From positions 6,623,001-6,687,000 of the forward strand of contig NZ_CP030038.1 of NCBI RefSeq assembly GCF_015291725.1: a DNA stretch of 64,000 nt. Direction: 5' to 3'. A program made the translations under genes and the position numbers. The notes beneath the pieces were generated by a model. It saw only the letters and a program-made list of their open reading frames with translations. It had not been told where the DNA came from and did not search any database. Below, one piece after another: positions 1-8,430 of this stretch. Positions within the stretch are counted from its first letter, which is position 1, and each line of letters starts with the position of its first letter. This DNA is from Bradyrhizobium sp. CCBAU 51765 (GTDB lineage: Bacteria; Pseudomonadota; Alphaproteobacteria; Rhizobiales; Xanthobacteraceae).

Positions 1-1110
1 ATAGTCCAGCTCCGTCTGCTGAAGCCGGTCCTCGTATTCGAGCCGGTCGGGAAAACGGTGCAGCAGCATCGTCATCCACCATGAGAAGCGTTGTGCCTTC
101 CAGATCCGCGCGAGCGCCTTGGCGGAATAGCCTTTGAGACCGGAATCGTCGCCGCCCTGATAGTGCGCGAGCAGGGCGTGGTAGAGATAGTAGATGTCGG
201 AAGCGGCGCTGTTCAGCCCGCGTGCGCCGGTCGGCGGCACGATGTGGGCCGCATCGCCGGCGAGGAACAGCCGGCCATAGCTCATCGGCTCGGCGACGAA
301 GCTGCGCAGCGGCGCGATGCTCTTCTCGATCGACGGTCCCGTGATCAGGCGGCCGGCGACCTGCTCCGGCAGGCGGCGCTTCAGCTCGGCCCAGAACGCA
401 TCGTCGCTCCAATCCTCCACCTTGTCGGTCAAAGGCACCTGGATGTAGTAGCGGCTCAGCACCTGCGAGCGCAGCGAGCAGAGCGCGAAGCCGCGATCGT
501 GCTTCACATAGATCAGCTCGGGCGACACTGGCTTGGTGCGCGACAGCACCCCCAGCCAACCGAACGGATAGACCTTCTCGTATTCGCGCAGCACGTCCTT
601 CGGGATCGACCTGCGGCTGACGCCGTGGAAACCGTCGGCGCCGACGATGTAGTCGCAATCGATGCGGATCGTTTCACCGTTCGAGCGATAGGTCACGTAG
701 GGCCGGTCCGACGTCAGATCATGCGGTGTCACATCCTCGGCATTGTGCACGACCTTGCCGCCAAGCCGGTCGCGCGCCTCATAGAGATCGCGCGTCAGCT
801 CGGTCTGGCCGTAGACCAGTACCGAATTGCCGCCGGAATGCTTGTGCAGATCGATCTTGGAGAGCACGCCGTCATGGGCGATCTCGAAGCCCTGGTGGAT
901 CTCGCCCTCGCGGTCCATCCGCTCGCCGCACTGGGCCTCGCGCATCAGCTTCGCAAAGCCGTGCTCGAGCACGCCGGCACGGATACGGGCGAGCACGTGA
1001 TCGCGGCTGTATTTCTCCAGCACGATTGTGTCGATGCCCTTCAGGTGCAGAAGCTGGGACAGCAACAACCCGGACGGCCCACCGCCGATGATACAGACCT
1101 GAACTTTCAT
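1..1110 (-). CDS. pobA: 4-hydroxybenzoate 3-monooxygenase (partial, 3' end cut)
   Basis: Flavoprotein aromatic hydroxylase that converts 4-hydroxybenzoate to protocatechuate with NAD(P)H and O2 in the cytoplasm, feeding the pcaHG dioxygenase encoded 2 kb away. Seen: N-terminal dinucleotide-binding motif IIGGGPSGLLL (residues about 7-17), the middle DG motif (IVGADGFHG near residue 175) and the FAD-ribityl motif LFLAGDAAH (near 305), in the order typical of PobA/UbiH-type hydroxylases. About 370 codons lie in the window; the family is near 390 residues, so only the last few are missing beyond base 1. The ATG at 1110 follows a strong GGGAGGA ribosome-binding site. It is transcribed away from an AraC-type gene, the usual pobA/pobR layout. 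Confidence 0.96.
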   Translation of the reverse strand, partial: MKVQVCIIGGGPSGLLLSQLLHLKGIDTIVLEKYSRDHVLARIRAGVLEHGFAKLMREAQCGERMDREGEIHQGFEIAHDGVLSKIDLHKHSGGNSVLVYGQTELTRDLYEARDRLGGKVVHNAEDVTPHDLTSDRPYVTYRSNGETIRIDCDYIVGADGFHGVSRRSIPKDVLREYEKVYPFGWLGVLSRTKPVSPELIYVKHDRGFALCSLRSQVLSRYYIQVPLTDKVEDWSDDAFWAELKRRLPEQVAGRLITGPSIEKSIAPLRSFVAEPMSYGRLFLAGDAAHIVPPTGARGLNSAASDIYYLYHALLAHYQGGDDSGLKGYSAKALARIWKAQRFSWWMTMLLHRFPDRLEYEDRLQQTELDY

Positions 1111-1135
1111 TTTTGCATCCTCCCGTCGGCACTTT

Positions 1136-1157
1136 TTTGCAGATTAGGCGCTGCAAA
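1136..1157. promoter_or_regulatory. Dyad in the pobA-pobR divergent promoter region
   Basis: Perfect 7-bp inverted repeat TTTGCAG (1136-1142) and CTGCAAA (1151-1157) separated by 8 bases, centred in the short space between two divergent genes. Position and symmetry suit an operator for the AraC-type regulator; binding is inferred. Confidence 0.45.
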
Positions 1158-1196
1158 CCGATGGAGGGTTTTGCCTTTGTCTTGTACTATTCGAAC

Positions 1197-2066
1197 ATGA
1201 GAAGAACAGCCCCTGCCCCTGCGATCCGGGTCTACAATCTGTTCGGCGAGTCCGGCGATCTGCCCGACGTCGTGCATTGCGAGACGATCGCGTCGCGCTC
1301 GGTGCTGCACGACTGGACCTTGGCCGTGCATCGCCATGCCCGGCTGCACCAGGTCCTGCTGATCGAGCGCGGCGGCGGCGAGGCGACGCTCGACGGACGC
1401 CTGGTGCCCTTGAGGCCGATGCAGATCGTCAACGTGCCTGTCGGCCACGTCCACGGCTTCCGCTTCGTGCCTGATACCCAGGGCTGGGTGCTGACCATCG
1501 CGGCGGAAATTCTGGATGAGGCGCTGCTCGCCGCCGAGGGCCTGCGCGGTGCGCTGTCGCGATCGGCCGTGGTGCGCGGCACGCCGCAGATCCGCGCCAC
1601 CATGAAGCAGATCTTCGCCGAACACGCCGCCCGTGATTTCGGCCGTGCGCACGTGCTGCGGGCCTTATCGTCGGCCATGATCGGGCTCGTGGCCCGCGCG
1701 CTCACGAGCGAGAGCGGCGGCAACGGCACGGCGGAAAGCGGACTATTCCGCCGCTTCGAGGCGCTGCTCGAACAGCACCATCTGGAGCGCTGGAGCGTTG
1801 CGGACTACGCAGGCGCGCTGTCGATCACGCCGACCCATCTCAACCGGATCACGCGGGCGGCAACCGGCGACACAGCCTCGCATCTGATCCTCAACCGGCT
1901 GATCCGCGAGGCGCGGCGCAACCTCGTCTACACCAACCTGCCGGTCTCGACGATCGCCTACGCGCTCGGTTTCGAGGACCCCGCCTATTTCAGCCGCGTC
2001 TATGCCGCCGCCACGGGACTGTCGCCGCGCGCGTTTCGTGCGCAGTTGCATGACGGCGAAGGCTGA
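1197..2066 (+). CDS. pobR: AraC-family transcriptional regulator, PobR-like
   Basis: Probable activator of pobA in response to 4-hydroxybenzoate. Seen: an N-terminal cupin-like sensor half (HRHARLHQVLLIERG near residue 45; a second strand pair PVGHVHGFRFVP near 85) and a C-terminal AraC DNA-binding half with two helix-turn-helix units, including ITPTHLNRITRAATG and the signature ALGFEDPAYFSRVYAAATGLSP at the end. I place the start at the ATG at 1197 (289 residues, normal for the family); in-frame ATGs at 1113 and 1161 would add residues unlike the family and would take up the promoter region. No clear ribosome-binding site precedes 1197. The divergent arrangement with pobA supports the name. 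Confidence 0.85.
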   Translation: MRRTAPAPAIRVYNLFGESGDLPDVVHCETIASRSVLHDWTLAVHRHARLHQVLLIERGGGEATLDGRLVPLRPMQIVNVPVGHVHGFRFVPDTQGWVLTIAAEILDEALLAAEGLRGALSRSAVVRGTPQIRATMKQIFAEHAARDFGRAHVLRALSSAMIGLVARALTSESGGNGTAESGLFRRFEALLEQHHLERWSVADYAGALSITPTHLNRITRAATGDTASHLILNRLIREARRNLVYTNLPVSTIAYALGFEDPAYFSRVYAAATGLSPRAFRAQLHDGEG

Positions 2067-2418
2067 ACCATCGGACGAAAGACCACGCGCGCTGATGGTC
2101 GGAGGCCACGCCGCAGTCGCGTTGGTTGCCGGCGCGCCCTACTTACCTTCGTATAAAGAGTCCCATCCTTTGGATAGAGGCCCTTTACCTCCGTACAATT
2201 GAGCGGCGAATGCGCGCGCCTTAGCGTGACTGCATTCAGCGCCCTGGCGCTGGTGGCATGGAACCTCCCTAACCTCGGCGCAAGGCGGCTGCCCCTGTCC
2301 GGTCGTCTGCGCCGCCTTTTCAGCAAGCCATCGGCGCCTTCAGTATTTTCCGGCCGACACATCGCGCCATTTCGGCTGGATCCGTCAGCTTTCGTGTCGA
2401 ACTCGGGATTTGTGCATA
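2067..2418. other. Gene-free 352-bp interval
   Basis: Lies between the pobR stop and the NYN-domain gene. It is open on both strands in places, as expected at this GC content, but I see no protein resembling a family and no strong hairpin. It presumably holds the promoter of the downstream gene. Confidence 0.5.
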
Positions 2419-3030
2419 ATGTCATCGTTTGGGAAGATCGCGCTCTTTATCGATGGCTCCAATCTCTATGCCACCTCCAAGGCGCTCGGCTTCGACATCG
2501 ATTTCAGGCGGTTGCTCAGCGAGTTTCAAACCCGGGGTACGCTGCTGCGCGCCTTTTACTACACGACCATCGTCGAGGATCAGGAGTTTTCGTCAATCCG
2601 CCCGTTGATCGATTGGCTCGACTACAACGGATACACCGTCGTCACCAAGCTCACCAAGGAGTTCGTCGACGCCACCACCGGCCGCCGCAAGGTGAGGGGC
2701 AGCATGGATGTCGATCTTGCCGTGAGTGCGATGGAACTCGCCGAACACGTCGATCAGATCGTGCTGTTCTCGGGCGATGGGGACTTTCGGTCGCTGGTCG
2801 AGGCCCTGCGACGCCGCGGTGTCCGCGTGACGGTCGTCTCCACACTCTCCACTCAGCCGCCCATGGTCGCCGACGACCTGCGCCGGCAGGCGGACGTGTT
2901 CATCGACCTGGCAGACCTGAAACCGAAAGTGGGGCGCGTTCCGGTCGACCGGCCGGGATCGCGCGAGGTACGGCAGCCACCGCAATTCCTCGCGCGCGGA
3001 TCCATCAATCGGAGCGACCGGGTGGAATGA
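2419..3030 (+). CDS. NYN domain protein (LabA/DUF88 family)
   Basis: About 203 residues. The first 160 form a NYN/PIN-like fold: FIDGSNLYATSKALG near residue 10 with the first acidic residue, the central MDVDLAVSAMELA near 98 with two further acidic residues, and LFSGDGDFRSLVEALRRRGVRVTVV near 115 with the last acidic cluster. These Asp residues form the metal-binding site of NYN nucleases, so an RNA-processing role is the family expectation; the actual substrate is unknown. The C-terminal 40 residues are Arg/Pro-rich and probably disordered. ATG at 2419 is preferred over an upstream TTG at 2410. The gene converges on pcaG and does not belong to the aromatic pathway. Confidence 0.88.
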   Translation: MSSFGKIALFIDGSNLYATSKALGFDIDFRRLLSEFQTRGTLLRAFYYTTIVEDQEFSSIRPLIDWLDYNGYTVVTKLTKEFVDATTGRRKVRGSMDVDLAVSAMELAEHVDQIVLFSGDGDFRSLVEALRRRGVRVTVVSTLSTQPPMVADDLRRQADVFIDLADLKPKVGRVPVDRPGSREVRQPPQFLARGSINRSDRVE

Positions 3031-3052
3031 ACCGGGGACGGCCGCCGGCACC

Positions 3053-3679
3053 TCAGACGTCGAAGAACACCGTCTCCTCCGGCCCCTGCAAATTGATCGT
3101 GAAGGAATACACGATCTTGCCGGCGCGCTCGCTGCGCGTTGCGATCAGCGTCTTGCGGCGGGTCGGCTGCTCGATCAGGTTGAGCACCGGATCGACGGCG
3201 TTGGCCGCCTCTTCGTCCGAGAAGTAGAGCCGCGTGTTGAGGCCGATGTTGATGCCACGCGCGACGACCCAGACATTGATGTGCGGTGCGCATTTGCGGT
3301 CCGCCTTGTCGGTGATCGCGCCCGGCTTGATGGTCTCGAAGGTGACGAGGCCGCTCTCGAAGTCGGAACCGGCGCGGCCCCAGCCACGAAACTCCGGCTC
3401 CAGCGCGCCCGCCGAGCGATCGGCCGGATGGTTGTAGCGCCCAGCCGCATTGGCCTGCCAGATCTCCAGCAGGACGTCGCGCAGCGGCGTGCCGGTGCCG
3501 TCGAGCACCTTGCCTTCCAGCGTGATGCGTTCACCTGCAGTGTTCGGCGTCACCAGCACATTGGAGAAGTTCTTCTCGAAAATGTCGAAGCCGGCCATCG
3601 CCGGGATCAAGCCGATATGGACGTAGGGCCCGGCCGTCTGCGAGGCGGTTTCCTTGAGATAGTTGAGCGGCTGCGGCAT
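3053..3679 (-). CDS. pcaG: Protocatechuate 3,4-dioxygenase, alpha subunit
   Basis: Alpha subunit of the non-haem Fe(III) intradiol dioxygenase that opens protocatechuate to 3-carboxy-cis,cis-muconate in the cytoplasm. 208 residues, usual length. Seen: TAGPYVHIGLIP at the N-terminus, the intradiol core LEGKVLDGTGTPLRDVLLEIWQANAAG split over residues 54-80, then GRYNHP and APHINVWVVARGINIGLNTRLYF (near 130-155), the alpha-subunit counterpart of the iron-binding strand. The alpha chain lacks the complete iron ligand set found in PcaH. Encoded three bases after pcaH, so the two are translated together. Confidence 0.96.
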   Translation of the reverse strand: MPQPLNYLKETASQTAGPYVHIGLIPAMAGFDIFEKNFSNVLVTPNTAGERITLEGKVLDGTGTPLRDVLLEIWQANAAGRYNHPADRSAGALEPEFRGWGRAGSDFESGLVTFETIKPGAITDKADRKCAPHINVWVVARGINIGLNTRLYFSDEEAANAVDPVLNLIEQPTRRKTLIATRSERAGKIVYSFTINLQGPEETVFFDV

Positions 3680-3682
3680 GGC

Positions 3683-4471
3683 TCAGTTCCCCTCGGTACG
3701 ATTTTCGAAATAGGTGGAGCGCTGGCCGCGCAGGACAATGTCGAAGCGGTAGGCGAGCGAATCGAACGGCGTGGAGGCGTTGAGGTCGAGCGGCGCGACG
3801 AGGCGGTCGAGCGCATCCTTGTCCGGGATCGTCGTCAGGATCGGGCAGACCGGGATCAAGGGATCGCCCTCGAAATACATCTGCGTAATCAGCCGCTGCG
3901 CGAAGCCCGAGCCGAACACCGAGAAGTGGATGTGGGCCGGGCGCCAGCTGTTGACGTAGTTGCGCCAGGGATAAGGACCCGGCTTCACGGTGCGAAAATA
4001 ATAGTAACCGGTCTCGTCGGTCAGCGCGCGGCCGCAGCCACCGAAATTCGGGTCGATCGGCGCCAGATACGTGTCCTTCTTGTGCCGGTAGCGGCCGCCG
4101 GCATTGGCCTGCCAGAACTCGACCAGCGTGTTCGGAACGCCCCGGCCGGTCTCGTCCAGCACGCGGCCGTGCACGATGATGCGCTCGCCGACGGGATCGC
4201 CGTCCTTGGCGTAGTTGCGGATCAGGTCATTGTCGAGCGGGCCGAGATCATTGTGCCCGAACACCGGCCCCGTGATCTCCGAGACCGAGTTCTCCAGCGA
4301 CAACAGCGCCTGGCGCGGCGAGCGCAGCACCGAGGATTTGTACCCCGGCGCATGCGCCGGCGGATGGATGGAACGGTCACGCTGGAAGAAGCCGCCGTCG
4401 CCGAGCGGCGGCGTAAAGGGCTCGGGACGATTGAGGCGGGGATCCCGCAAGGCTGGCGCCTGGGCATTCAT
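3683..4471 (-). CDS. pcaH: Protocatechuate 3,4-dioxygenase, beta subunit
   Basis: Iron-bearing subunit of protocatechuate 3,4-dioxygenase, partner of PcaG. About 262 residues. Seen: the N-terminal beta-subunit segment FQRDRSIHPPAHAPGYKSS, the core VHGRVLDETGRGVPNTLVEFWQ, Tyr in GGRYRHKKDTYLAP, the GYYYFRTVKPGPYPW strand with the second Tyr region, and PAHIHFSVFG whose HxH pair supplies the two His iron ligands. Start chosen at 4471 because CAGGGAGAGAC sits just upstream; an open frame extends 36 codons further, across the divergent promoter. No pcaBCD genes are in the window, so the rest of the beta-ketoadipate branch lies elsewhere. Confidence 0.96.
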   Translation of the reverse strand: MNAQAPALRDPRLNRPEPFTPPLGDGGFFQRDRSIHPPAHAPGYKSSVLRSPRQALLSLENSVSEITGPVFGHNDLGPLDNDLIRNYAKDGDPVGERIIVHGRVLDETGRGVPNTLVEFWQANAGGRYRHKKDTYLAPIDPNFGGCGRALTDETGYYYFRTVKPGPYPWRNYVNSWRPAHIHFSVFGSGFAQRLITQMYFEGDPLIPVCPILTTIPDKDALDRLVAPLDLNASTPFDSLAYRFDIVLRGQRSTYFENRTEGN

Positions 4472-4533
4472 CGGCGTTGTCTCTCCCTGTGGCGCCCCGG
4501 GATCCGGGCGCGCGGCTTGTCGGGAGATCATGG

Positions 4534-4564
4534 ATCGATCTATTCTCAAGATAAATAGATCGAT
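4534..4564. promoter_or_regulatory. 11-bp inverted repeat between pcaH and the LysR gene
   Basis: Perfect arms ATCGATCTATT (4534-4544) and AATAGATCGAT (4554-4564), spacer of 9 bases, in an AT-rich pocket between divergent genes. The spacing fits a LysR-type recognition site (T-N11-A embedded in a dyad: ATCTATT-N9-AATAGAT). It ends 4 bases before the regulator's first ATG, which suggests autorepression as well as pca control. Confidence 0.6.
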
Positions 4565-4568
4565 TATA

Positions 4569-5495
4569 ATGAATTCCATGAAGGAAATCGATCATTTGGC
4601 CCTCGACGGCCACGCTCTCGAGCTGTTCCTCGCCGTGCTGGAGGAAGGTTCGGTGACAGCGGCGGCGACACGGCTCGGCCTGACGCAATCGGCGGTCAGC
4701 CACGGGCTGAACAAGCTGCGGCGGATTGCCGGCGATCCCTTGTTCGCCAAATCCGGCCGCGGCATCGTCGCCACAGCGCACGCCCAGGCCCTCGCCGCGA
4801 AGGCGCGCGCGTTGATCGACGAAATGCGCAGCTTTGCCGGCGGCGTCAGCTTCGCGCCGGCGCAGGCCCAGCTGTCGCTGACGATCGCCGCCAACGACTT
4901 CCAGCGCGACCTGCTGCTGCCACGGTTCTTCGGTCACGTCGCCGGGCAGGTGAAGAGCCTGAACCTGCGCGTGATCCCCTCGCAATCGCCTTCGCCCGCG
5001 ATGCTGCGCGAGAACCGCTGCGACCTCCTGATCACGCCCCTGCCGCCGTCCGGCGTCGACATCGTGCAGAAGCGGCTGCTGAGGGATCACTATGTCTGCT
5101 ATTACGATGCAAAGGTGCGGGCTGCGCCTGCCAGCCGCAACGCCTATCTCGCGGCGCGTCACATCACCGTGGTCTACACCGACAACGAGCGGCTGGACTT
5201 CGACCGCCGGCTGGCAGCGAACGGGCTTCACCGCGACATCGCGATCTCCGTGCCGAGCTTCTCCGGCGTGCCGTCCTTCCTGCGCGGCTCGCAGATGCTT
5301 GCGAGCATGCCGAGCCTGCTCGCGCCCGGTGTGATGCGCGGTTTCGCGCAAACGCCGATACCGCTGGCGTCCCGCACGCGAACGCTGGCCGAGCTGCCGA
5401 TGTTCATGGTCTGGCACCAGCGCTATCAGAAAGACCCGGCCCATCGCTGGATCAGGAGCCAGCTCGAGACTGTCGCGGCGACGGCCGCCGCCTGA
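4569..5495 (+). CDS. LysR-family regulator of the pca genes
   Basis: About 308 residues with an N-terminal winged helix-turn-helix (LELFLAVLEEGSVTAAATRLGLTQSAVSHGLNKLR split over residues 14-50) and a C-terminal effector domain with periplasmic-binding-protein fold (RDLLLPRFFGHV, LRENRCDLLITPLPP, VVYTDNERLDF). The HTH and the long opening segment resemble the NahR/NodD-like branch rather than classical PcaQ, so I give no symbol. Two ATGs, 4569 and 4578, are possible; no good ribosome-binding site separates them. Divergent from pcaHG across a 97-bp gap with a dyad, so it probably responds to protocatechuate or a later intermediate; the ligand is inferred. Confidence 0.88.
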   Translation: MNSMKEIDHLALDGHALELFLAVLEEGSVTAAATRLGLTQSAVSHGLNKLRRIAGDPLFAKSGRGIVATAHAQALAAKARALIDEMRSFAGGVSFAPAQAQLSLTIAANDFQRDLLLPRFFGHVAGQVKSLNLRVIPSQSPSPAMLRENRCDLLITPLPPSGVDIVQKRLLRDHYVCYYDAKVRAAPASRNAYLAARHITVVYTDNERLDFDRRLAANGLHRDIAISVPSFSGVPSFLRGSQMLASMPSLLAPGVMRGFAQTPIPLASRTRTLAELPMFMVWHQRYQKDPAHRWIRSQLETVAATAAA

Positions 5496-5567
5496 ACGAC
5501 CAGCCGCAAATCCTGATTCCCGCCAAACCCACTGGTTGCGCAAGGGGAGCCACGCTAAAATCCCCCC

Positions 5568-6872
5568 ATGACAGTGACCGACATTGCGAGCCGGACCTAC
5601 AATCACAGCTGGCGGCTGGATCCCATCATCCGCAGCCTGCTTGATACCGACTTCTACAAGCTATTGATGTTGCAGATGATTCGGGAAGACTACCCGGATC
5701 AGCAGGTGACCTTCTCGGTCATCAACCGCTCACGCCATGTGCGGCTTGCCGAGATCATCGACGAGGGCGAGCTGCGCGCCCAGCTCGATCACGCCCGCAC
5801 CATCCGCTTCAGCAAGAAAGAGCTGATCTGGCTTGCCGGTAACACCTTCTACGGCAAGACCCACATGTTCTCGGCCGACTTCATCCGCTGGCTGGCGGAA
5901 TTCCGCCTGCCCGAATACGAGCTGCGGAAGGTCGACGGCCAGTACGAGCTGCATTTCCACGGCCCCTGGACCCACACCACGATGTGGGAGATTCCGGCGC
6001 TGGCCATCCTCAACGAGCTGCGCTCGCGCGCGGCGATGAAAGGCCGCGGCCGCTTCGAGCTCGACGTGCTCTACGCCCGCGCCAAGGCCAAGCTTTGGAC
6101 CAAGGTGGAACGGCTGCGCAAGCTCGAGAACCTGCGGCTCTCCGACTTCGGCACCCGCCGCCGTCACGGCTTCCTCTGGCAGCGCTGGTGCGTGGAGGCG
6201 GTGAAGGAAGGCCTGGGCTCGTCCTTCATCGGCACGTCCAACGTGCTGCTCGCGATGGACAACGATCTCGAAGCGATCGGCACCAACGCGCATGAGCTGC
6301 CGATGGTCGCGGCCGCGCTCGCCAGGGACGACGAGGAATTGCGTTGGGCGCCCTACCGCATTCTCGACCAGTGGCGACAGACCTATGGCGGCAATCTCCT
6401 GATCGCACTGCCCGACGCCTTCGGCACCAAGGCCTTCCTGCGCGATGCGCCGGAATGGGTCGCCGACTGGACCGGCTTCCGCCCCGACAGCGCGCCGCCG
6501 ATCCAGGCCGGCGAGGAGATCATCGCCTGGTGGGACAAGAAGGGCCGCAACCCCAGGGACAAGCTGCTCGTCTTTTCCGACGCGATGGACGTCGGCTCGA
6601 TCGAGGAGACCTACCACCACTTCACCGGGCGCGTGCGACTCTCCTTCGGCTGGGGCACCAACCTCACCAATGACTTCGTCGGCTGCACGCCGGACGGCTC
6701 GTTCAACCTCGACCCGATCTCGCTGGTCTGCAAGGTCTCGTCGGTCGACGGCCATCCGGCCGTCAAGCTCTCCGACAATCCGGAGAAGGCGACCGGCCTT
6801 CCCTCGGAGATCGAGCGTTACCTGCGCGTGTTCGGCGACGCGGGCCGCGTACGCAAGCCGGTACTGGTCTAG
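5568..6872 (+). CDS. pncB: Nicotinate phosphoribosyltransferase
   Basis: Joins nicotinate and PRPP to nicotinate mononucleotide with ATP, the entry step of the Preiss-Handler NAD salvage route. 434 residues. Seen: SLLDTDFYKLLMLQMI near residue 24, the HFHGPWTHTTMWEIP stretch near 130, LSDFGTRRRHGF near 184 and FIGTSNVLLAM near 215 (phosphate and ring binding), GTNAHELPM with the conserved His whose phosphorylation is known in the family, and FSDAMD / FGWGTNLTNDF near the C-terminus. The ATG has no clear Shine-Dalgarno sequence. Unlinked to the neighbours in function. Confidence 0.96.
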   Translation: MTVTDIASRTYNHSWRLDPIIRSLLDTDFYKLLMLQMIREDYPDQQVTFSVINRSRHVRLAEIIDEGELRAQLDHARTIRFSKKELIWLAGNTFYGKTHMFSADFIRWLAEFRLPEYELRKVDGQYELHFHGPWTHTTMWEIPALAILNELRSRAAMKGRGRFELDVLYARAKAKLWTKVERLRKLENLRLSDFGTRRRHGFLWQRWCVEAVKEGLGSSFIGTSNVLLAMDNDLEAIGTNAHELPMVAAALARDDEELRWAPYRILDQWRQTYGGNLLIALPDAFGTKAFLRDAPEWVADWTGFRPDSAPPIQAGEEIIAWWDKKGRNPRDKLLVFSDAMDVGSIEETYHHFTGRVRLSFGWGTNLTNDFVGCTPDGSFNLDPISLVCKVSSVDGHPAVKLSDNPEKATGLPSEIERYLRVFGDAGRVRKPVLV

Positions 6873-7110
6873 CCGACCTCCCCTTGATCAGGTGAACCGC
6901 GCACGACGAATGCGCTGCATCGGCTCGCCGATGCCGCGCCGGTCCCGGTTCGCCGGCATTTGAAGCGATTTGCGGGCGCCTGCTTCACGACGGCTTCACC
7001 CTGCGACGGAGTCCTCAGCACCATTCAGGTCGAGTTAAGCAACCATCCCGTCTACTTGGCGTTGCAGGCGCAACGCTCCGTTGGGATCGTTGATCGACTT
7101 GGGGAATAAG

Positions 7111-8415
7111 GTGTTTCGCAAAACAGCGACGTCGGTGGAGGGACATTGCTTCCTTCACGTCATCAAGCTCGTCTCGCCTTTCGTGATGGTCGTCATGCTC
7201 CAGGCGGCGATCGCGGGATTCAGCCTCGAGGTGATGTCGTCGGTCCGCGCCTATGTCGCGGGCGAAGCGCTATGGTCGCGCTCGCAGAAGAATGCCGTCT
7301 ACTTCCTCAATCGCTACCTGCATTCGGGCGAGGCCAGCCAGTTCGCGCAGTACCAGGCCGCGCTCGCCGTTCCCATCGGGGACGAGTTCGCGCGCTGGGC
7401 GCTCGAACGCGATCCGGTCGACGTCGAGGCCGCCCGTATCGGCTTTCTCCAGGGCGGCAACCATCCCGATGACGTACCAGGACTGATCTGGCTGTTTCGC
7501 TACTTCAACCGCGTCAGCTTCTTCCAGGACGCGATCCGCGAATGGGCGGCCACAGATCCCATGCTGCTGGAGCTGAGCGTGTTCGGCGAGTTGATCCGCT
7601 CCGAGCTGGAGAACGGTCCCATTCAAGACAGCCGCCTGCAGTTCCTGTCGTCGCGGCTCTCGGAGCTCAATACCCAGTTCACGGTGCATGCCAAGCGTTT
7701 CTCCGCCGTCCTCAGCGAAGGCTCCCGCACCATCAAGGTGACGCTGACTTGCATCAACATCGTCACCGCCGCGGCGCTGATCCTGCTTCTGATCTGGCAT
7801 ACGCGGCGGCTGGTGCTGCAACGACAGGCGTTCGAAAACGCCCTGCATGCCGAGACACAACGCCTGGCCTGGCAGGCATCGCACGACTGGCTGACCGGCC
7901 TGTCGAACCGTCGCGCCTTCGAGGCGCGCCTGCAAAGCGAGCTGGACAATGCCGCGGCGGGTACGCTGGGCCTGATCCTGCTTGACCTCGACCAGTTCAA
8001 GGGCGTCAACGATAGCTGTGGCCACCTTGCCGGTGACCGGCTTCTCCGCGATGTCTCGCGCCTCCTGCAACAGGGCCGGCACCCGCGTGATCTGGTGGCC
8101 CGGCTCGGCGGCGACGAATTCGCCCTGATCCTACCGCAATGCTCGCCCTTGGAGGCCATCGACATCGCCGAGCGTCTGCGCAGGTCGCTCGAGCTGCTCA
8201 GTTTCGCCTGGGACGATCGTTGCTTTGTGGTGACCGCGAGCATCGGAGTAACCTGCATCGTCGACCGCAACATCACGCTCGAGGATGCGATGCGGCGCGC
8301 GGATGCTGCCTGCTATCGCGCCAAGGAAAAGGGACGCAACCGCGTTCAGGTCGAGAGTGGAAGCCTTGGCGCCGTCGCCGTCGCAACCCGCCCGCGCGAA
8401 GCTGCGCGCGCCTGA
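7111..8415 (+). CDS. Membrane-bound diguanylate cyclase (GGDEF)
   Basis: Synthesises c-di-GMP from two GTP at the inner membrane. I start at the GTG at 7111, preceded by GGGGAA; TTG codons at 7081, 7090 and 7099 are in frame but poorer. Membrane segments near residues 15-38 (LVSPFVMVVMLQAAIAGF) and 210-232 (INIVTAAALILLLIW) enclose a periplasmic sensor of about 170 residues of no type I recognise. The GGDEF domain follows: HDWLTGLSNRRAFEARL, LDLDQFKGVNDSCGH, and an intact active motif ARLGGDEFAL near residue 333. The inhibitory I-site position reads HPRD instead of RxxD, so product inhibition may be weak. No EAL domain. Confidence 0.93.
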   Translation: MFRKTATSVEGHCFLHVIKLVSPFVMVVMLQAAIAGFSLEVMSSVRAYVAGEALWSRSQKNAVYFLNRYLHSGEASQFAQYQAALAVPIGDEFARWALERDPVDVEAARIGFLQGGNHPDDVPGLIWLFRYFNRVSFFQDAIREWAATDPMLLELSVFGELIRSELENGPIQDSRLQFLSSRLSELNTQFTVHAKRFSAVLSEGSRTIKVTLTCINIVTAAALILLLIWHTRRLVLQRQAFENALHAETQRLAWQASHDWLTGLSNRRAFEARLQSELDNAAAGTLGLILLDLDQFKGVNDSCGHLAGDRLLRDVSRLLQQGRHPRDLVARLGGDEFALILPQCSPLEAIDIAERLRRSLELLSFAWDDRCFVVTASIGVTCIVDRNITLEDAMRRADAACYRAKEKGRNRVQVESGSLGAVAVATRPREAARA

Positions 8416-8430
8416 CGCGGCTCGCTGCTG

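Noticed and set aside
2199..3227. Plus-strand open frame overlapping the NYN gene
   Set aside because: Arg-rich without family resemblance, and the NYN domain in the other frame is clear.
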